In this document: positions 21,437 through 36,000 of the stretch, piece after piece
Position numbering within the stretch: position 1 is the stretch's first letter
How the letters are laid out: every line of letters begins with the position of its first letter
Source of the DNA: Anolis sagrei
Lineage: Eukaryota; Chordata; Lepidosauria; Squamata; Anolidae
Assembly (NCBI RefSeq): GCF_037176765.1
Contig: NC_090026.1
Coordinates: 55,842,717 to 55,906,716 of the forward strand
DNA length: 64,000 bases
Direction: 5' to 3'
The notes under the pieces: generated by a model
Seen by the model: only the letters and a program-made list of their open reading frames with translations
Databases searched by the model: none
Told to the model about the DNA's origin: nothing
Position numbers and translations under genes: made by a program

Positions 21437-24400
21437 TATAATAATAGTCTCATGGAGTGACTGCAGGTGCAATAAAACCCTTCTGGTACTTTCTGTTGGT
21501 CATGGGAGTTCTGTGTAACCAAATTTTATACTTATACTCAGGCCTGTAGCGAGGGGGTGGTTTTAGGGGTTCAAACCCTCCCCGAAATGTTTCAGATTTT
21601 TTTTAAAAAAACCCTGGTTTACTCATGAATTTTAACTGATTAACCAAATCCCCATGCTAAGTCTATGAGATGCAAAAATTAAGAGTCCCTCCAGAACTGC
21701 AAGCCCTATCTCAAGCAAATATTGACAATTTATTCACACTGTCATTACTTGTAGCAATAGCCGATGTAGTGAAGCAACCAAGTTGGGTGTGTGTGTGTTG
21801 AATGCTCTCATTAAGGAGGCCAGACTTGGTGGAGGTGGTTGACAGGGGCGGAGCTGCAGGCTATTGAAGGTTGCTCTACCCCCTGCTGTGTTCTTTGCTT
21901 CAGCGTGAGCTAGGAGGCAGGTTTCAACCCCCCCCCCCCCGCCGAAATTGTCAACCCTCCCCGAAATTTTCAACACCCCCCCCCCCCAAAAATTGTCAAC
22001 CCTCCCCGAAATTTTTTTCTGGCTACGGCCCTGCTTATACTTATTCACTCCATTTATGCCTTGATGGGTCTCTCTGCATATGATTTCTGTTCTCTACCAA
22101 TTTAACACAGTTTGTATCACACAAACACAGTTTCTGTAGTAGAACAACTACTTTCAAAGTAAAGACCACCCAATGAAACAGGAAATAATACTTTCAAACC
22201 AGGAACAGATTTTCTTTATTATTAAAATGCTTTTTATAAAAACTGAAAATTTTTCCCTGGCAGGGCTCCCGGTTCTGGGGTGGTGCACTCTCTCCGGGAG
22301 CCATTGGCCACTCTGTGGCAATAGTGATTCGGAACTTATACTTATTCACTTCCCAACAGGAAGCCAGTTCTTCTTTTCCCTCTAGCGGGGCCGTTCTGGC
22401 CCCGATTCTCCCAAAACTTGAAGACATTCCTTCCTTCATCCCTCCCTTTAGAGTCCCCTAGGACTGATGCGCCAGGGAGTCTGGCTTGCTAAGGTACTTT
22501 GGGAAACTACATCTCTTTTACATATAAAATTAGCCAAAAATCCTTGGATAGGTCAAAGGTTATGAAATTTGATGGGCTAACAGTAGTCCACGTGTTCTAC
22601 CACTGTAGCAAGTTTCATCAGGATTGGTCTAAAAATGAGGGAGGGAGAATCCTCTGAAGTTTCCCCATTAATAAAGCAATTCGGAAGTTTCAGAAATTTC
22701 GGAAAGTTTTGAAATTTAAAAAATCCGGAAGTGACTTTAGAATTGAACCACATTTGAAACGTGTTTTGAACCATTTTTTTTGGATCAACCAAGCCTAGAG
22801 CTTATACATCTTTATGTCACTGACAGAAAGTTAACTGATCTGAATTATTTTTCAGCTGTGAAAACTGATTTCCCAAGTCCTCATGTATCTGCAAAGAGGA
22901 AATAAGTTAAATTCAATTCCACTTCTTTTTATCCACAGGGAGACCAACAACATTGTGTGAAACAATAAGCAAAGCAGAAATATGGCTGATCCGAACCTAC
23001 TGGGACTTTGAATTTCCACGGCCATTACTACCAAATTTTGAATTTGTAGGAGGGCTGCATTGCCAGCCAGCAAAGCCTTTGCCTAAGGTAATTCTCTCTT
23101 GTTCCACTCCCTTGATAATAAAATTATTGATTTCTTGTTCAATGTTGTTCATTCGTTCAGTCGTCTCCGACTCTTCGTGACCTCATGGACCAGCCCGCGC
23201 CAGAGCTCCCTGTCGGCCGTTACCACCTCCAGCTCCCTCAAGGTCAGTCCAGTCACTTCAAGGATGCCATCCATCCATCTTGCTCTTAGTCGGCCCCTCT
23301 TCCTTTTGCCTTCCACTTTCCCCAGCACAATTGTTTTCTCTAGGCTTTCCTGTCTCCTCATGATGTGGCCAAAGTACTTCAACTTGTCTCTAGTATCTTT
23401 CCCTCCAGTGAGCAGTCGGGCTTTATTTCCTGGAGGATGGACTGGTTGGATCTTCTCGCAGTACAAGGCACTCTCAGCACTTTTCTCCAACACCACAGCT
23501 CAAAAGCATCGATCTTCCTTCGCTCAGCCTTCCCTAAGGTCCAGCTCTCACATCCGTAGGTGACTACAGGGAATACCATGGCTTTGACTAGGCGGATCTT
23601 TGTTGCCAGTCTGATGTCTCTACTCTTCACTATTTTATCGAGACTGGACATTGCTCTCCTCCCAAGAAGTAAGCGTCTTCTGATTTCCTGGCCACAGTCT
23701 GCATCTGCAGTAATCTTTGCGCCTAGAAATACAAAGTCTGTCACGGCCTCCACGGTTTCTCCCTCTATTTTCCAGTTGTCCATCATTCTTGTTGCCATAA
23801 TCTTGGTTTTTTTGACGTTTAGCTGCAACCCGGCTTTTGCGCTTTCTTCTTTCACCTTGATTAGAAGGCTCCTCAGCTCCTCCTCACTTTCGGCCATCAG
23901 AGTGGTGTCATCTGCATATCTGAGGTTGTTAATGTTTCCTAATGTTTCTTCCAGCAATTTTCACCCCAGCTTTGCATTCATCCAGCCCCGCACATCGCAT
24001 GATGTGTTCTGCATACAAGTTAAAAAGGCTGGGTGAGAGTATGCAGCCTTGCCGTACGCCTTTCCCAATCTTGAACCAGTCTGTTGTTCCGTGGTCAGTT
24101 CTGACTGTTGCTACTTGGTCCTTGTACAGGTTCCTCAGGAGAGAGACAAGGTGGCTTGGTATGCCCATCCCACTAAGAACTTGCCACAGTTTATTATGAT
24201 CCACACAGTCAAAGGCTTTAGAATAGTCAATGAAGCAGAAGTAGATGTTTTTCTGAAACTCCCTGCCTTTCTCCATTATCCAGCGGATATTGGCAATTTG
24301 GTCTCTCGTTCCTCTGCCTTTTCTAAACCCAGCTTGAACATCTGGCAACTCTCGCTCCATGTATTGCTGGAGTCTTCCTTGCAGAATCTTGAGCATTACC

Positions 24401-27400
24401 TTACTGGCATGAGAAATAAGGGCCACTGTACGGAAGTTGGAGCAGTCTTTCGCATTTCCCTTTTTTGGTATGGGGATATAAGTTGATTTTTTCCAGTCTG
24501 ATGGCCATTCTTGTGTTTTCCATATTTGATGGCAAATGGCATGCATCACCTTGACAGCATCATCTTTTAAGATTTTAAACAGTTCAGCTGGGATCCCGTC
24601 GTCTCCTGCTGCCTTGTTGTTAGCAATGCTTCTTAAGGCCCATTCAACCTCACTCCTCAGGATGTCTGGTTCTAATTCATTCACCACACTGTCATAACTA
24701 TCCTCAATATTATTATCCTTCCTATACAGATCTTCTGTATATTCTCGCCACCTTCTCTTGATCTCTTCAGCTTCTGTTAGGTCCCTGCCATCTTTGTTTC
24801 TTATCATACCAATTTCTTATCTTGTTTCTTATCATACCATGTTCAATGTTACTTGTTCAAAATCTCTGCCTACTTTACTTTCTGTTATTGTCCACAGGAA
24901 TTATCTACTTTCCGATTCTAATTTTTACCTTTCAGTTGTTGTTTTTCTACTCTCTCTTTTCAACCCCTCGCTCTCTCTCCAGCCAAGCAATATTTGAGAC
25001 ATTTCAGTGTGTTAATACATACTCTTGTTTGCTATGCAATCTTTCTAAATATGGATGGAACTTCATCCTTTTTGCACAGGAAACTAAGGGATGAATCAAC
25101 TCTCTCCCCTGTAAACTGTCATGATTTTAAGAAGAACTAAGCATTTTTTTAAAAAATGTTGCTATTTTTCTCGTTCACAGCCATAGCTACTGACTGTGAT
25201 TTTGGGTTATCAATAGGGGTGAAAAATTCCGAAAAAAAAACATGTCTTATTTATTTATTTAGAACTTTTATATACCGGTCTTCTCGACCTCCGCAGAGGT
25301 CCTCAGTCCGATTCACAACAAAAGATTCATAAACAATAGTTGAAAACATCACATCCCATAATTCACTAAAACATTAAAATACGATCATATAATTACATAA
25401 TGCCAAGTCGTCAAAATGAAGTCACAATTCATCGCCATCTGTCCGTGTGGTCAGGAGTTATTGACTCACTCATCAAATGCTAAATTCCAGAGCCAGGTTT
25501 TCACCAGTTTTCTAAAAGTCAGGAGAGAAGGGGCAGATCTAATCTCCAGTGGGAGAGAGTTCCAGAGCCGAGGGGCCACCACCGAGAAGGCCCTGTCTCT
25601 TGTCCCCACCAGACGCGATTGCGTGGGTGGTGGGACCGAGAGCAGGGTCCCTCCAGAAGACCTTAACAACCTTGATGGTTCATAGTGGAGAATCCGTTCG
25701 GACAGGTAAACTGGGCCGGAGTCGTTTAGGGATTTATAGGTCAACACCAGCACTTTGAATTGTGCTCGGAAGCTAATTGGCAGCCAGTGGAGCTGGTGCA
25801 ACAGAGGAGTAGTATGCTCCCTGTACCCCGCTCCTGTTAGTAATCTGGCTGCCGCTTGTTGGACTAATTGCAGCTTCTGGGTAGTCTTCAGAGGCAACCC
25901 CATGTAGAGAGCGTTGCAGTAGTCTATAAGGGATGTAACCAGAGCGTGGACCACCGTGGCCAAGTCAGACTTCCCAAGGTATGGGCGCAGCGGCCACACA
26001 AGTTTTAATTGTGCAAAAGCTCCCCTGACCACCACAGAGACCTGGGGTTCCAGGCTCAGCGATGTCTTGTTTTTGGCTGTCCCCCATTCTGTTTTTAGGA
26101 AACTTCCCAAATCTTTCATGCTTGAAAGATTCTTTAGAGGAAACTTTAGAGCAGTGGTTCTTAACTGTGAGTCCCCAGATTTTTTGGCCTTCAACTCCCA
26201 GAAATCCTAATGGCTAGTAAACTGGCTGGGATTTCTGGGAGTTGTAGGCCAAAACACCTGGTGGCCCAACAGGTTGAGAACCACTGCTTTAGAGGATCAT
26301 TTCTCTATTATTTTTAGGTCTGTCAGTATGAAATCCACCTCATTTATAGGCCACATTTTCTACTGCAAGCCTGCCAAGTTTCAGAACATTTCACCAATCT
26401 ACTATTGTCTTGGAAATCTAAAACGTTTTTAACATAATGTAAGAAAAAGACCACAAGAGAGTTCTGGGAATTGAGTCGCAAGCGCATGCCACAAGAGGGG
26501 AGGCGAATTGACACAATCAACCAGGCCTCTGAGTGGCTGAGATAGAAAGTGAGAAACACCCATAGAAAAAAACCTCAACTCCCATCATACTCCAGGAGGG
26601 AGCACAATATTCATTCAGTGCTTACGCTTGCTGGGAAAGCAAGTTCCCATTTGCCTCATGCAGGCACAGGTGGGGGGTGGGCGGGGGGAAGGGATGAAGG
26701 AGACTACTGGGGAAGAAATAAGAGGAGGAGCTTTCCTGATTAGCGAGACTGCTCTGCTTACACCCACTGCCTCTGCTTCAGGTATAGTGCTGCTCAGCCC
26801 CATTGGTCCCCATTATTAGCACCCATTAGCAGAAAAGATCCAGCTGCTGTGATCTGCTCCAGCTAAGCTTCAGCTGTCCCATGCCAAATTCTTTTTTTGT
26901 GCATTCGACAACCGAATCCTCAGAATCATTGCACACCCCTAATTATCAATGGTGTGAATTCCGTTCAAAAATCTCAGAAGTAGTGGAGTATCATCAGATA
27001 ATAACTAGCATTCTATTACAACAGTGTTTCTCAACCCTCCTAATGCCACCACCCCTTAATACCATTTCTCATGTTGTGGTGACCCCCAACCATAAAATTA
27101 TTTTCATTGCTACTTCATAACTGTAATTTTGCTACTGTTATGAATCGTCATGTAAAAATCTGATATGCAGGATGTATTTTCCCATGATCAACAGAAAATA
27201 CTGGAAGGGTTTGGTGGGCATTGACCTTGAGTTTGGGAGTTGTAGTTCACCTACTTCCAGAGAGCACTGTGGACTCAAACAACGATGGATCTGGACCAAA
27301 CTTGGCACAAAAACTCAATATGCCCAAATGTGAACACAGGTGGAATTTGGGGAAAATAGACCTTGACATTTAGGAGTTGTAGTTGCTGGGATTTATACTT

Positions 27401-30400
27401 TACCTACAATCAAAGAACAGTCTGTGTCGCACCAATGATAGAATTGGGCCAAATATCCCACACAGAACCCCAACAGACCAACAGACAATACTGTGTTTTC
27501 TTATGGTCTTTGACGATCCCTCTGACACCCACTCATGACCCCCCCAGGGGTCCCAACCCCCAGGTTGAGAAACACTGCATTACAATATCATCAGACGGGG
27601 GAAGAATCACTGGCTTGCTCCACTTCACCGCTCCTTTAAGGAAAGAGTCTACTGACTCCCATTACACGAAGTACAACTACTTCCAGTGGGGCTCCGTGCT
27701 TAAAGGAGCGGCAAAGTGAAGCATGTCACAGTGGTTCAAACATGGAAAACTTCCTGTGTTGCCTTGGAGCAATGGGAGGAAGCCGGATGTCCTGTGTTGC
27801 AGGGCGTAGGAGATGGGTTCCCTACACCCTTAGACAGTAGTCACTGGATTTGCCACATTGTGTGGTGATTCCAGTGGCCAGTGTGAAGAGCTCCTTAGTG
27901 ATAATGCACAGTCATAACTGAAAGTTACATCAACATAATGCTTTTTTTATTATGGCAGAAGAATTCACTACCTTCCTTGTGCAACAGTCAAAATCCCTGC
28001 ACCTTCTGGCCGCATTCTCTCATATCCATTTAGTGACTGGTGGAGAGTGACGGGCATTGGAGAATTATCTAGCTATTTCCCTAAGGTTAGATGTTCAATG
28101 ACAAAGGTGTCTTCTGACATCTCTTGAAATCTTCTAGAGGTCCTATAGGATGTTGTTATTATCTATCTGGCCATAGGGACATAATCAGATGCTTCTACAA
28201 TTTCCCACGAGTCCTAAACTGATGGAGGAGAAAGGACAGTTCTGTGGAAAGGAATTAAATAGAAATGCGGTTCTGTCTTATCATGATCTTACAAGATACA
28301 CCCCAAAGCAAGATCTTGGCCATCGTGGCATGTTCCAAATAGTACCACATTCTGTAATTGTCACAAAATGATGTAGCCCATGTTGTTGTTTTTTATGCTA
28401 TCATTATTATTGTTGGCTTTATCTTTTAATAGAAAATGGAAGAATTTGTCCAGAGTTCCGGAGAAGATGGCATTGTGGTATTTTCTCTTGGGTCAATGAT
28501 TAAAAATCTAACAGATGAAAAGAGTAACATGGTTGCCTTAGCGCTCAGCCAGCTTCCACAGAAGGTGAGTTTGATGAATGTATCACATAACACCACTAAA
28601 GAAGCATATTTTTGTTTAAAAAGATCCACACATTATATTGCACTCTTTCCTTTCACACTTATGGAATCATTCTAGGATCACAGTATAGGCAATCAAAATT
28701 TGACCCATCTCAAGTTGGACTGCAGCATTTGAGAAACAGATAGGGATTCCCAACAGTGTGCACAGGAATTTAATTTGGAGGGTTTTGAAAGGGTTAACAT
28801 TTTTATAAGTGCATACTGTGACCCATACAGGATTTTGAGGAATAACTTTTGCTACAAATAAATTGTTTTTCTTTCTCATAGAAGAACCTTGTGATTGCTT
28901 TAGTATTCCTACTAAAGGCATTTACAGTGGTGTTTTTAATGTGAGTATCCCATGCTCCCCTTGCCTGAAAAATAATACCCAGATATTTAAAAAACATATT
29001 CAATGAACTGATTGCCAACTGATTGGAAAGGAGATTCCATCTGAACATGAGGAAGAACTTCCTGACTGTGAGAGCCGTTCAGCAGTGGAACTCTCTGCCC
29101 CGGAGTGTGGTGGAGGCTCCTTCTTTGGAAGCTTTTAAGCAGAGGCTGGATGGCCATTTGTCAGGGGTGATTTGAATGCAATATTCCTGCTTCTTGGCAG
29201 GGGGTTGGACTGGTTGGCCCATGAGGTCTCTTCCAACTCTTTGATTCTATGATTCTATGATCTGCCATTTGTGTCTCACTTTTCTTAGTAAACACCATTT
29301 TAGATTTGGAGTAATTAACTGACAGTTGTTTAGTTTTGCAGTTTTATGATACCAGAGTTCTTAATAGGCATCTTAACCTCACATAAGAGAGAGAAAGTAG
29401 TACTGTATCATCCGCATAGAAAAGGGAGTGACATGTTTGCAAGATTAGGTGAATGAACACCTGCTTTTCCATATTTCCAACTAGTGAATTATAAAAGTTG
29501 AATAAAATAGGTGGAAGTGTGCACTCTTGTTTTACTCCATTAAGGTCCATATTTGCTTTGTAATTTGTAGTTGTGTATTTTTGTACAGATTGCAGATGAG
29601 AATTAAAAGGCATCTGACTATATTTGTGTCACTTAACTTTTCCCATAATCTGTCCCATAAAATGAGACCAAAAGCAGATTTAAAATGTATGAAAGCAGCA
29701 TAGAGGTAACCCCCTTTTATTAGAGCATGTTTTCAAATGCTGTAGGTAGAAGAGCACTAGTCCTTGATTAATAGGCGAACGCTCTGCCCCATCCCCGCCT
29801 TTGTTTCTGCTAAAAAGTTTTGTCAAATGTTTTTCCATCCAATCAACTATTATTATTATTTTTTGCAGAGGTGGGTCACATTTGCTGATACCATTTAGAT
29901 GGCGGAGGTCTCTTCATTTGAGAGATTAGATTTTTTTCTTTCTTGTAAAAAGGTATAATAATTGTTAGCAATTGAATCTGGCCCCAAAACACTACTTCTT
30001 AAAGTAGGCAACTTATGTTTTCGGAAGTGCTGCTAAGCGAGACACTGGAAAGGACATCTGTGGTGGCTCTCTCAGTTGTAGGGTACATGGAATGAAAATG
30101 TTGTATGAGATCATAAAGAGTCTACCCAGCTGCAGAAATTTCCCAGCATCTTGATTTGCAGCACCTCGGAAAACCTTCAGTTGGTACTAACTTGTCAAAA
30201 AGTTAGTTTTTGGGGATGGCATCATAAAACATAACCATAATGACTGAGTTCCATCTTCACAGTTGCTTCTGATGGTGCAAGATCTTGGGCAAGTTACCTT
30301 TATAGCACTGAGGCTGAACTCGAAGCAGTATCATATCCTCAGTGAATCAATGTTAGGGATGGATGTTGACATTTGAAAACAACCTTTTAATTAAAGTGGA

Positions 30401-33026
30401 ATAATGATTGAGTAAATGCAATGCATAATTGTTTTTGTTGTTGTAAGTAGTCAGCCCTTCACTTTTGTGAGGTTTGGGGAGCAGGACCCCAATGAAAACT
30501 GAAAAACATCAATATCTCTACCCCCCCCAAAAAAAACACATATAGCACACAAAAAAGCATTACATTTCTGTTAAGAGTATGTCAACAGTTGAATATGGGG
30601 GGGGGGGGGCTTTTGCAAAACACTGCAGCAATTGTATAGTAACTGCAAAGCAAGAATAAGAGTGAATGATAGAAGGGCAGGAGATATACCAATTTTAAAT
30701 GGTACAAAACAAGGGTGTCCCTTATCCCCCACTCTGTTTGTAATAGCGATAGAAATACTAGCCTAAGGTATCAGGAATAGCACCAATTGGGCAGGGTATA
30801 AAATAGAAAAGGAGGGAGGACAAAAGGAAGAAATAAAGCTCAATCTCTTGGCCGATGATGCAATGATTGTTTCAAGTCAACGGTTAATCGTGATAAAATA
30901 TATGATTAAAAATTGGAAGAGTTAAAGAATATATTAGGATTATTCCTTAACATCAAAAAGACAGAGCTACTATGTCTTAATACCCCAGCAAGGGAACAAT
31001 TGGAGATTAGGAAAATATTGGGATTAAGATTATAATGACCACGATAGAAAGGATGGTTTTTCTCTTTTGGGGTAGCCTAATCGTTGAAAATTTTGCTGCA
31101 GGAATATTTGTTTGCTTCGGGAGATCTTTAAAAATAATTTCTTCTCTTGCCCAGCCTAGTTCACCCTTCACCAGAAGTGCTAGGCCTCCACTTGGTCTAC
31201 CGTATTTTGCAATTTTAATTGCAGGCTTTGTCCATCCTACAAAACCCGGAATTTGGATTGGTTGGTCTGAAGCAAGTTGCCAAGTTTCCTGCAGAGCAAC
31301 TATTGAGTTTTCAGTCAAAAAATCTTGAAGTTGTGGACAGTTAGCTTAGGATCAAAGAAGTTAAAATATTTAGGAGTATGGATATATAAAAACCCGAAGA
31401 GTATAATTAAGGGGAATTACAAACAAAAATGCAAAGTAATAGAGAAGCAAATTAAGAATTGGGAAGGGAAAACATTAACAAGAGTGGACTGTGAATAATA
31501 ATATAATCTGTTTTGTGTATTTCAATATGTATTTTTTATAGAAATACACTTGAATATGTGTATTTATAGAATGTTTACAATGTTTGTCTTTTAATCATGC
31601 TGTAACCCATCTCGAGCCATGAGGAAAAGTGGGTAAGAAATAAAATAATAATAGTAATTGTAATTATTACATGACAGGGAGCAGCATAGAGGGCAACAGC
31701 AAAAGAGGATGACTTTATTCCAGGTGGATAGGCTGGATAAAGGAAGCCATGCTTCTGAATTTGCAAGAGCTCTTTGAGGCTGTCAGTAACAGAAATTTGG
31801 GAAGTCTCTCATCACAGGGTTGTAAATTGACTTTTTTGCATTGCCATTGGTTCCCATACTTTAAAAAAGGGGTAGTTTTCTTTGCAAATTATATTACAAA
31901 ACATCTTTTCCTCTTTCTTCAGGTTGTTTGGCGGTACAAAGGGAAAAGGCCAGAAACACTAGGAGCTAATACCAGAATTTATGACTGGATCCCACAAAAT
32001 GATCTACTTGGTGAGCAATCTGGGTTTGCAGAACTGCTGGGAAATGTATCAATTCCATACCTATGTATCTCCTGGTTGTCATGGGTAGTTTGGTTTGTCA
32101 CGCAGTTTGGGTGTCCTCTTGGATTCATCACTTACGCTTGAGGCTCAGGCATCGGCAGTGGCCGGGAGGGCTTTTGCACAATTGAGACTTGTGCGCCAAC
32201 TGCGACCGTACCTCGTAAAGGCTGATCTGGCCGGGGTGGTCCATGCCTTGGTCATCTCTAGATTGGACTACTGTAATGCACTCTACGTGGGGCTGCCCTT
32301 GAAAACGGCTCGGAAATTTCAACTGGTCCAATGGGCTGCAGCCAGGTTGTTAACTGGTGCTCCTTACAGAGAGAGGTCAACCCTCCTGTTTAAGGAGCTC
32401 CATTGGCTGCCGTTCATTTTCCGGTCCCAATTCAAGGTGCAGGTGCTCACCTACAAAGCCCTAAACAGTTTGGGACCCACCTACCTGCGTGACCGCATCT
32501 CCATATATGAACCCACATGATCCCTCCGTTCATCTGGAGAGGCCCTGCTCACGATCCCACCTGCGTCGCAAGCCCGTTTGGTGGGGACGAGAGACAGGGC
32601 CTTCTCTGTGGTGGCCCCCACGACTCTGGAACACCCTCCCCAAGGACATCAGACAAGCCCCAACGTTGGCAGTCTTTAGGAAGAGCTTGAAGACGTGGCT
32701 GTTCCAGTGTGCCTTTCCAGAATAGGAAACTCCCTGCATCATGTCCCAAACACACTTTATTAGAGATTTAAGATTGTCTGCACATCACACCTACCCTAAA
32801 ATCCTTACATTTCATGTGCCATGCCCAGCACTTTTAATTTTATTCACTACATTTGGCCCGGCCCTTAGTTTTAAATGTGTCATGATGTATTGTTTAATGT
32901 TTTACTGTTATTGCTTTTGCTTTATGAGTTTTATTGTTGCATTTGTTATGCTGTTGTTTTATTGAGGGCCTTGGCCTTTGTAAGCCACACCGAGTCCTTC
33001 GGGAGATGTTAGTGGGGTACAAATAA

Positions 33027-33067
<41 letters not shown>

Positions 33068-36000
33068 GTAAGGATGAAGAGCTTTCACTATTTCTCCTTT
33101 TTGTCCATCACATTCACTCTGTCTGGATTGAACGTTGCTAAGCAAAGTGGCTCTTTGTGATGTCACTGGGAAAGAAAAGTGCATAAGGGGAAGTGAGGAA
33201 GGAAGGAAAAAGCCACAAAGAAAGCCATGTTGCTGTGGAGGCTTTGTGAGGCCCTCTTAGAGTGGAGAAAGGAAAGAAAGAATAAGAAAACAAAGGGAAA
33301 GGAGAAGAGAGGGGGAGAAAGACAGAAGGAAGGAAATAAGGAAGAGAAAGGAAAGATATGAAGGAAGGAAAAGGAATAACGAAAGCAGGGGGGAGCAGTA
33401 GAAACCTTTTATGTTTAATGGAAAATTCAAAATATTTTGAAAGAAGGATGTTGATAAGGAAAGAGCTAGTTATAAAGGCTAGCTTAGACCTCAAGTTGTA
33501 CCATATTTCACGACATAACAGTCACACTTTCAAAGGGGGTATGTGACTATTATGCAGTAGTAATGGTAAAGGTTGTCCCCTGACATTAAGTCCAGTCATG
33601 TCTGACTCTGGGGGGTGGTGCTCATCTCATCTTCGAAGCCGAAGAGCCGGCGTTGTCCATAGACACCTCCAAGGTCATGTGGCCGGCATGACTGGAGTGC
33701 TGTTACCTTCCCGTCGGAGCAGTACCTATTGATCTACTCACATTTGCATGTTTTTGAACTACTAGGTTGGCAGAAGCTAGGGCTGACAGCGGAAGCTCAT
33801 GCCGTTCCCTGGAATTGAACCTGCAACCTTTTGGTGAACAAGCTCAGCAGCTCAGCGCTTTAACCCACTGCGCCACAGGGGTATTATGTGCCAAAAAAGC
33901 ACCTGAGAGGGGGCTTTTCTGCATAACATTACCTTTGGGGGCACAGCTGCACAGGCTGTTGAAGTCTCAAAGTCTCTGTTGCCTCCATAGCTCAGATGGG
34001 AGAGGCTGGGGGACGGGTGAACTCACATGCCTATAAACAATAGAGAGCAAGGATTCCCAGAAGTACAGGGGCGAAAGGCCACTATACACCAAAAACTAAT
34101 ACAGTTATATAATCATAAGAATGTATATCATATGTAAGTTTCTCTATATATACTGGAGTTTCTACCTGCCTGGGCTTGCCATAGAATCAAACTAATAGCA
34201 GAGCACATTTGTAGGAGAACTTACGTGAGTATTTTTGGTTCCTGTTCTGTATGATTTCACTACATTTGGTAATTTCATTCCTATACTATGTTTTTTAGCC
34301 ACTCATATGTATTCCCTGTAGGTCAACATCATTGTTATCATTCATATATTGACTCTACTTGAAAAATTCTCTACTTTGCAAAACTGATTATTCGTGGATT
34401 TCTACACTTGTATCAACTACCACCTGAGGAAGACTCCACGTAGTCGAAACCGGTTGTGGTTTATAAACTGTGGATTCCAAAAAAGGTCTAACAAACTTTG
34501 ATTTGATGTTGACAAAGTTTGGTTAAACAAAAAAGGACTTACAAGCTTGTGCATTCTGCTGTAGGAATCAGCTGTTTAACCCACATTGAGAAGTTCTGGA
34601 TTAAGAGACTTGCAAAAAAACCTTACAAACTCTGATTTGTTGTTGATAAACTTTTGGTTTTCAAAAAGGACTTACAAACTTGTGCGTTTTGCTATAAAAA
34701 TCAGTTCTTTATCCCACATAACGACATTTTTTGGTTTAGAGAATTACATGAAGTATACTTGGTACATTTAATGTTATAGTACTATTAACATACATATGAT
34801 ATACATTCTTATGATTATACTAGCTGTACCCCTTGTGGAGAAATGGGAAAGAAAGAAAAGAGGAAGAACTGGTTTCTAAGCTATCAATACACAACTGAAG
34901 TGGCAAAGTGTCAACCTAATATAGGCCCATTTCAGTCTCCTCGAGGCCAAAGGGTTATATGGATGTGTGGGTTATATGGCAGTGTCCACACTGCCATATT
35001 ACCTAGTTCAAAGGTATTATATAGGTATTATTGTTGTTATTACAGATGTATTGATATTATTATAGGCATGTAGATATTATAGACACAGATATTAAAGGCA
35101 TATAGGTATTATCATTATAGATGTATAGATATTATTGACATACAGGTATTATTATTACCGATATATGTCCAGTGGTTTTCGAGTTCTGTTAATCCCACAA
35201 ACGGACATTACATTTTTATTTATATAGATAACTGCATTACTTTTTGGTGTATAGTGGCCTTTCGCCCTTGAACTCAGATGCCTGCCAGCCTTTTCCTCCC
35301 AACCTACAGAGGCTTCTGGGTGAATTTGCCTGCCCCCAACTTTCCCCACCAAGCTATGAAGACTTGCCTTGGACAAGGAAAGCTCAGGGTGGTGAAGTGT
35401 GCCTGCCAGCACCTCCCTCTGGAGCAATGAGTCTTGCCATGGCTGGTGTATTGAAATTGCTACTCTATGTTAAATTTTTGGTGTATAGCTCTGTGTTTAC
35501 ATATGGCAGGTAGGGAAGAATAGGCACAGACAGGGTAGCAACAGCAGAGATAGGATTCATTTGCATATGTGAAGCTGATTGGTCATATGCAGATTAGCGT
35601 AGGCCCAGGATTTGAAAAGGCTGCTAGGCCAAAATGACAGTTGGGGAGAGAGAGCTGAACATTCCAAAGGGCGGAGCAAGGTTTTGAAAGAGGCAGTTAG
35701 AGTGAGAGAGTTTGAAAATGACAGTTAGGAATCTGTGTGTGAAAAGGATAGTTGGTTTTTTGAGTGCCTGTTAGAAATAAGCAGTTATGAAGATTTGTTA
35801 AAGACGTCTGATATAGAGAAGCAGTTAGTTAAATAGAGCTCGAGTTTTAAGGAACATAAAGAAAGCCAGTGTTGTTTTAGTCAGAATATAATTCAACCAA
35901 GAGTGTGTAAAGCAAGTAACATGTTTGTGAATGTGAAACATTGAAAGTCTATTCAGAAAAGTAAACCAAGTAAATGATACTGATTGTAAGCCTCAAGATT

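Larger units (their letters stand above)
25214..26941. mobile_element. hAT-like element hosting L2 and MITE insertions
   Basis: Ends TAGGGGTGAAAAATTC and GCACACCCCTA are inverted and flanked by GTTATCAA (25206-25213) and ATTATCAA (26942-26949), 7 of 8 bases. An L2-like copy and a 135-bp MITE lie inside. Treated as probable, since the inner parts are mostly foreign. Confidence 0.5.
34067..35273. mobile_element. Foldback element with hammerhead-like motif and nested Helitron
   Basis: Arms GGGCGAAAGGCCACTATACA (about 34069-34137) and their reverse complement (34791-34819 plus 35231-35268) bracket 650 bp. The right arm is split by the Helitron at 34820-35228. Inside are two imperfect 130-bp direct repeats (34468-34600 and 34605-34735) with AAAGGACTTACAA. 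Confidence 0.75.

Noticed and set aside
27960-28110. A possible extra UGT exon before exon 3.
   Set aside because: Exon 2 joins exon 3 in frame with all expected residues, and this stretch has no UGT-like reading frame.
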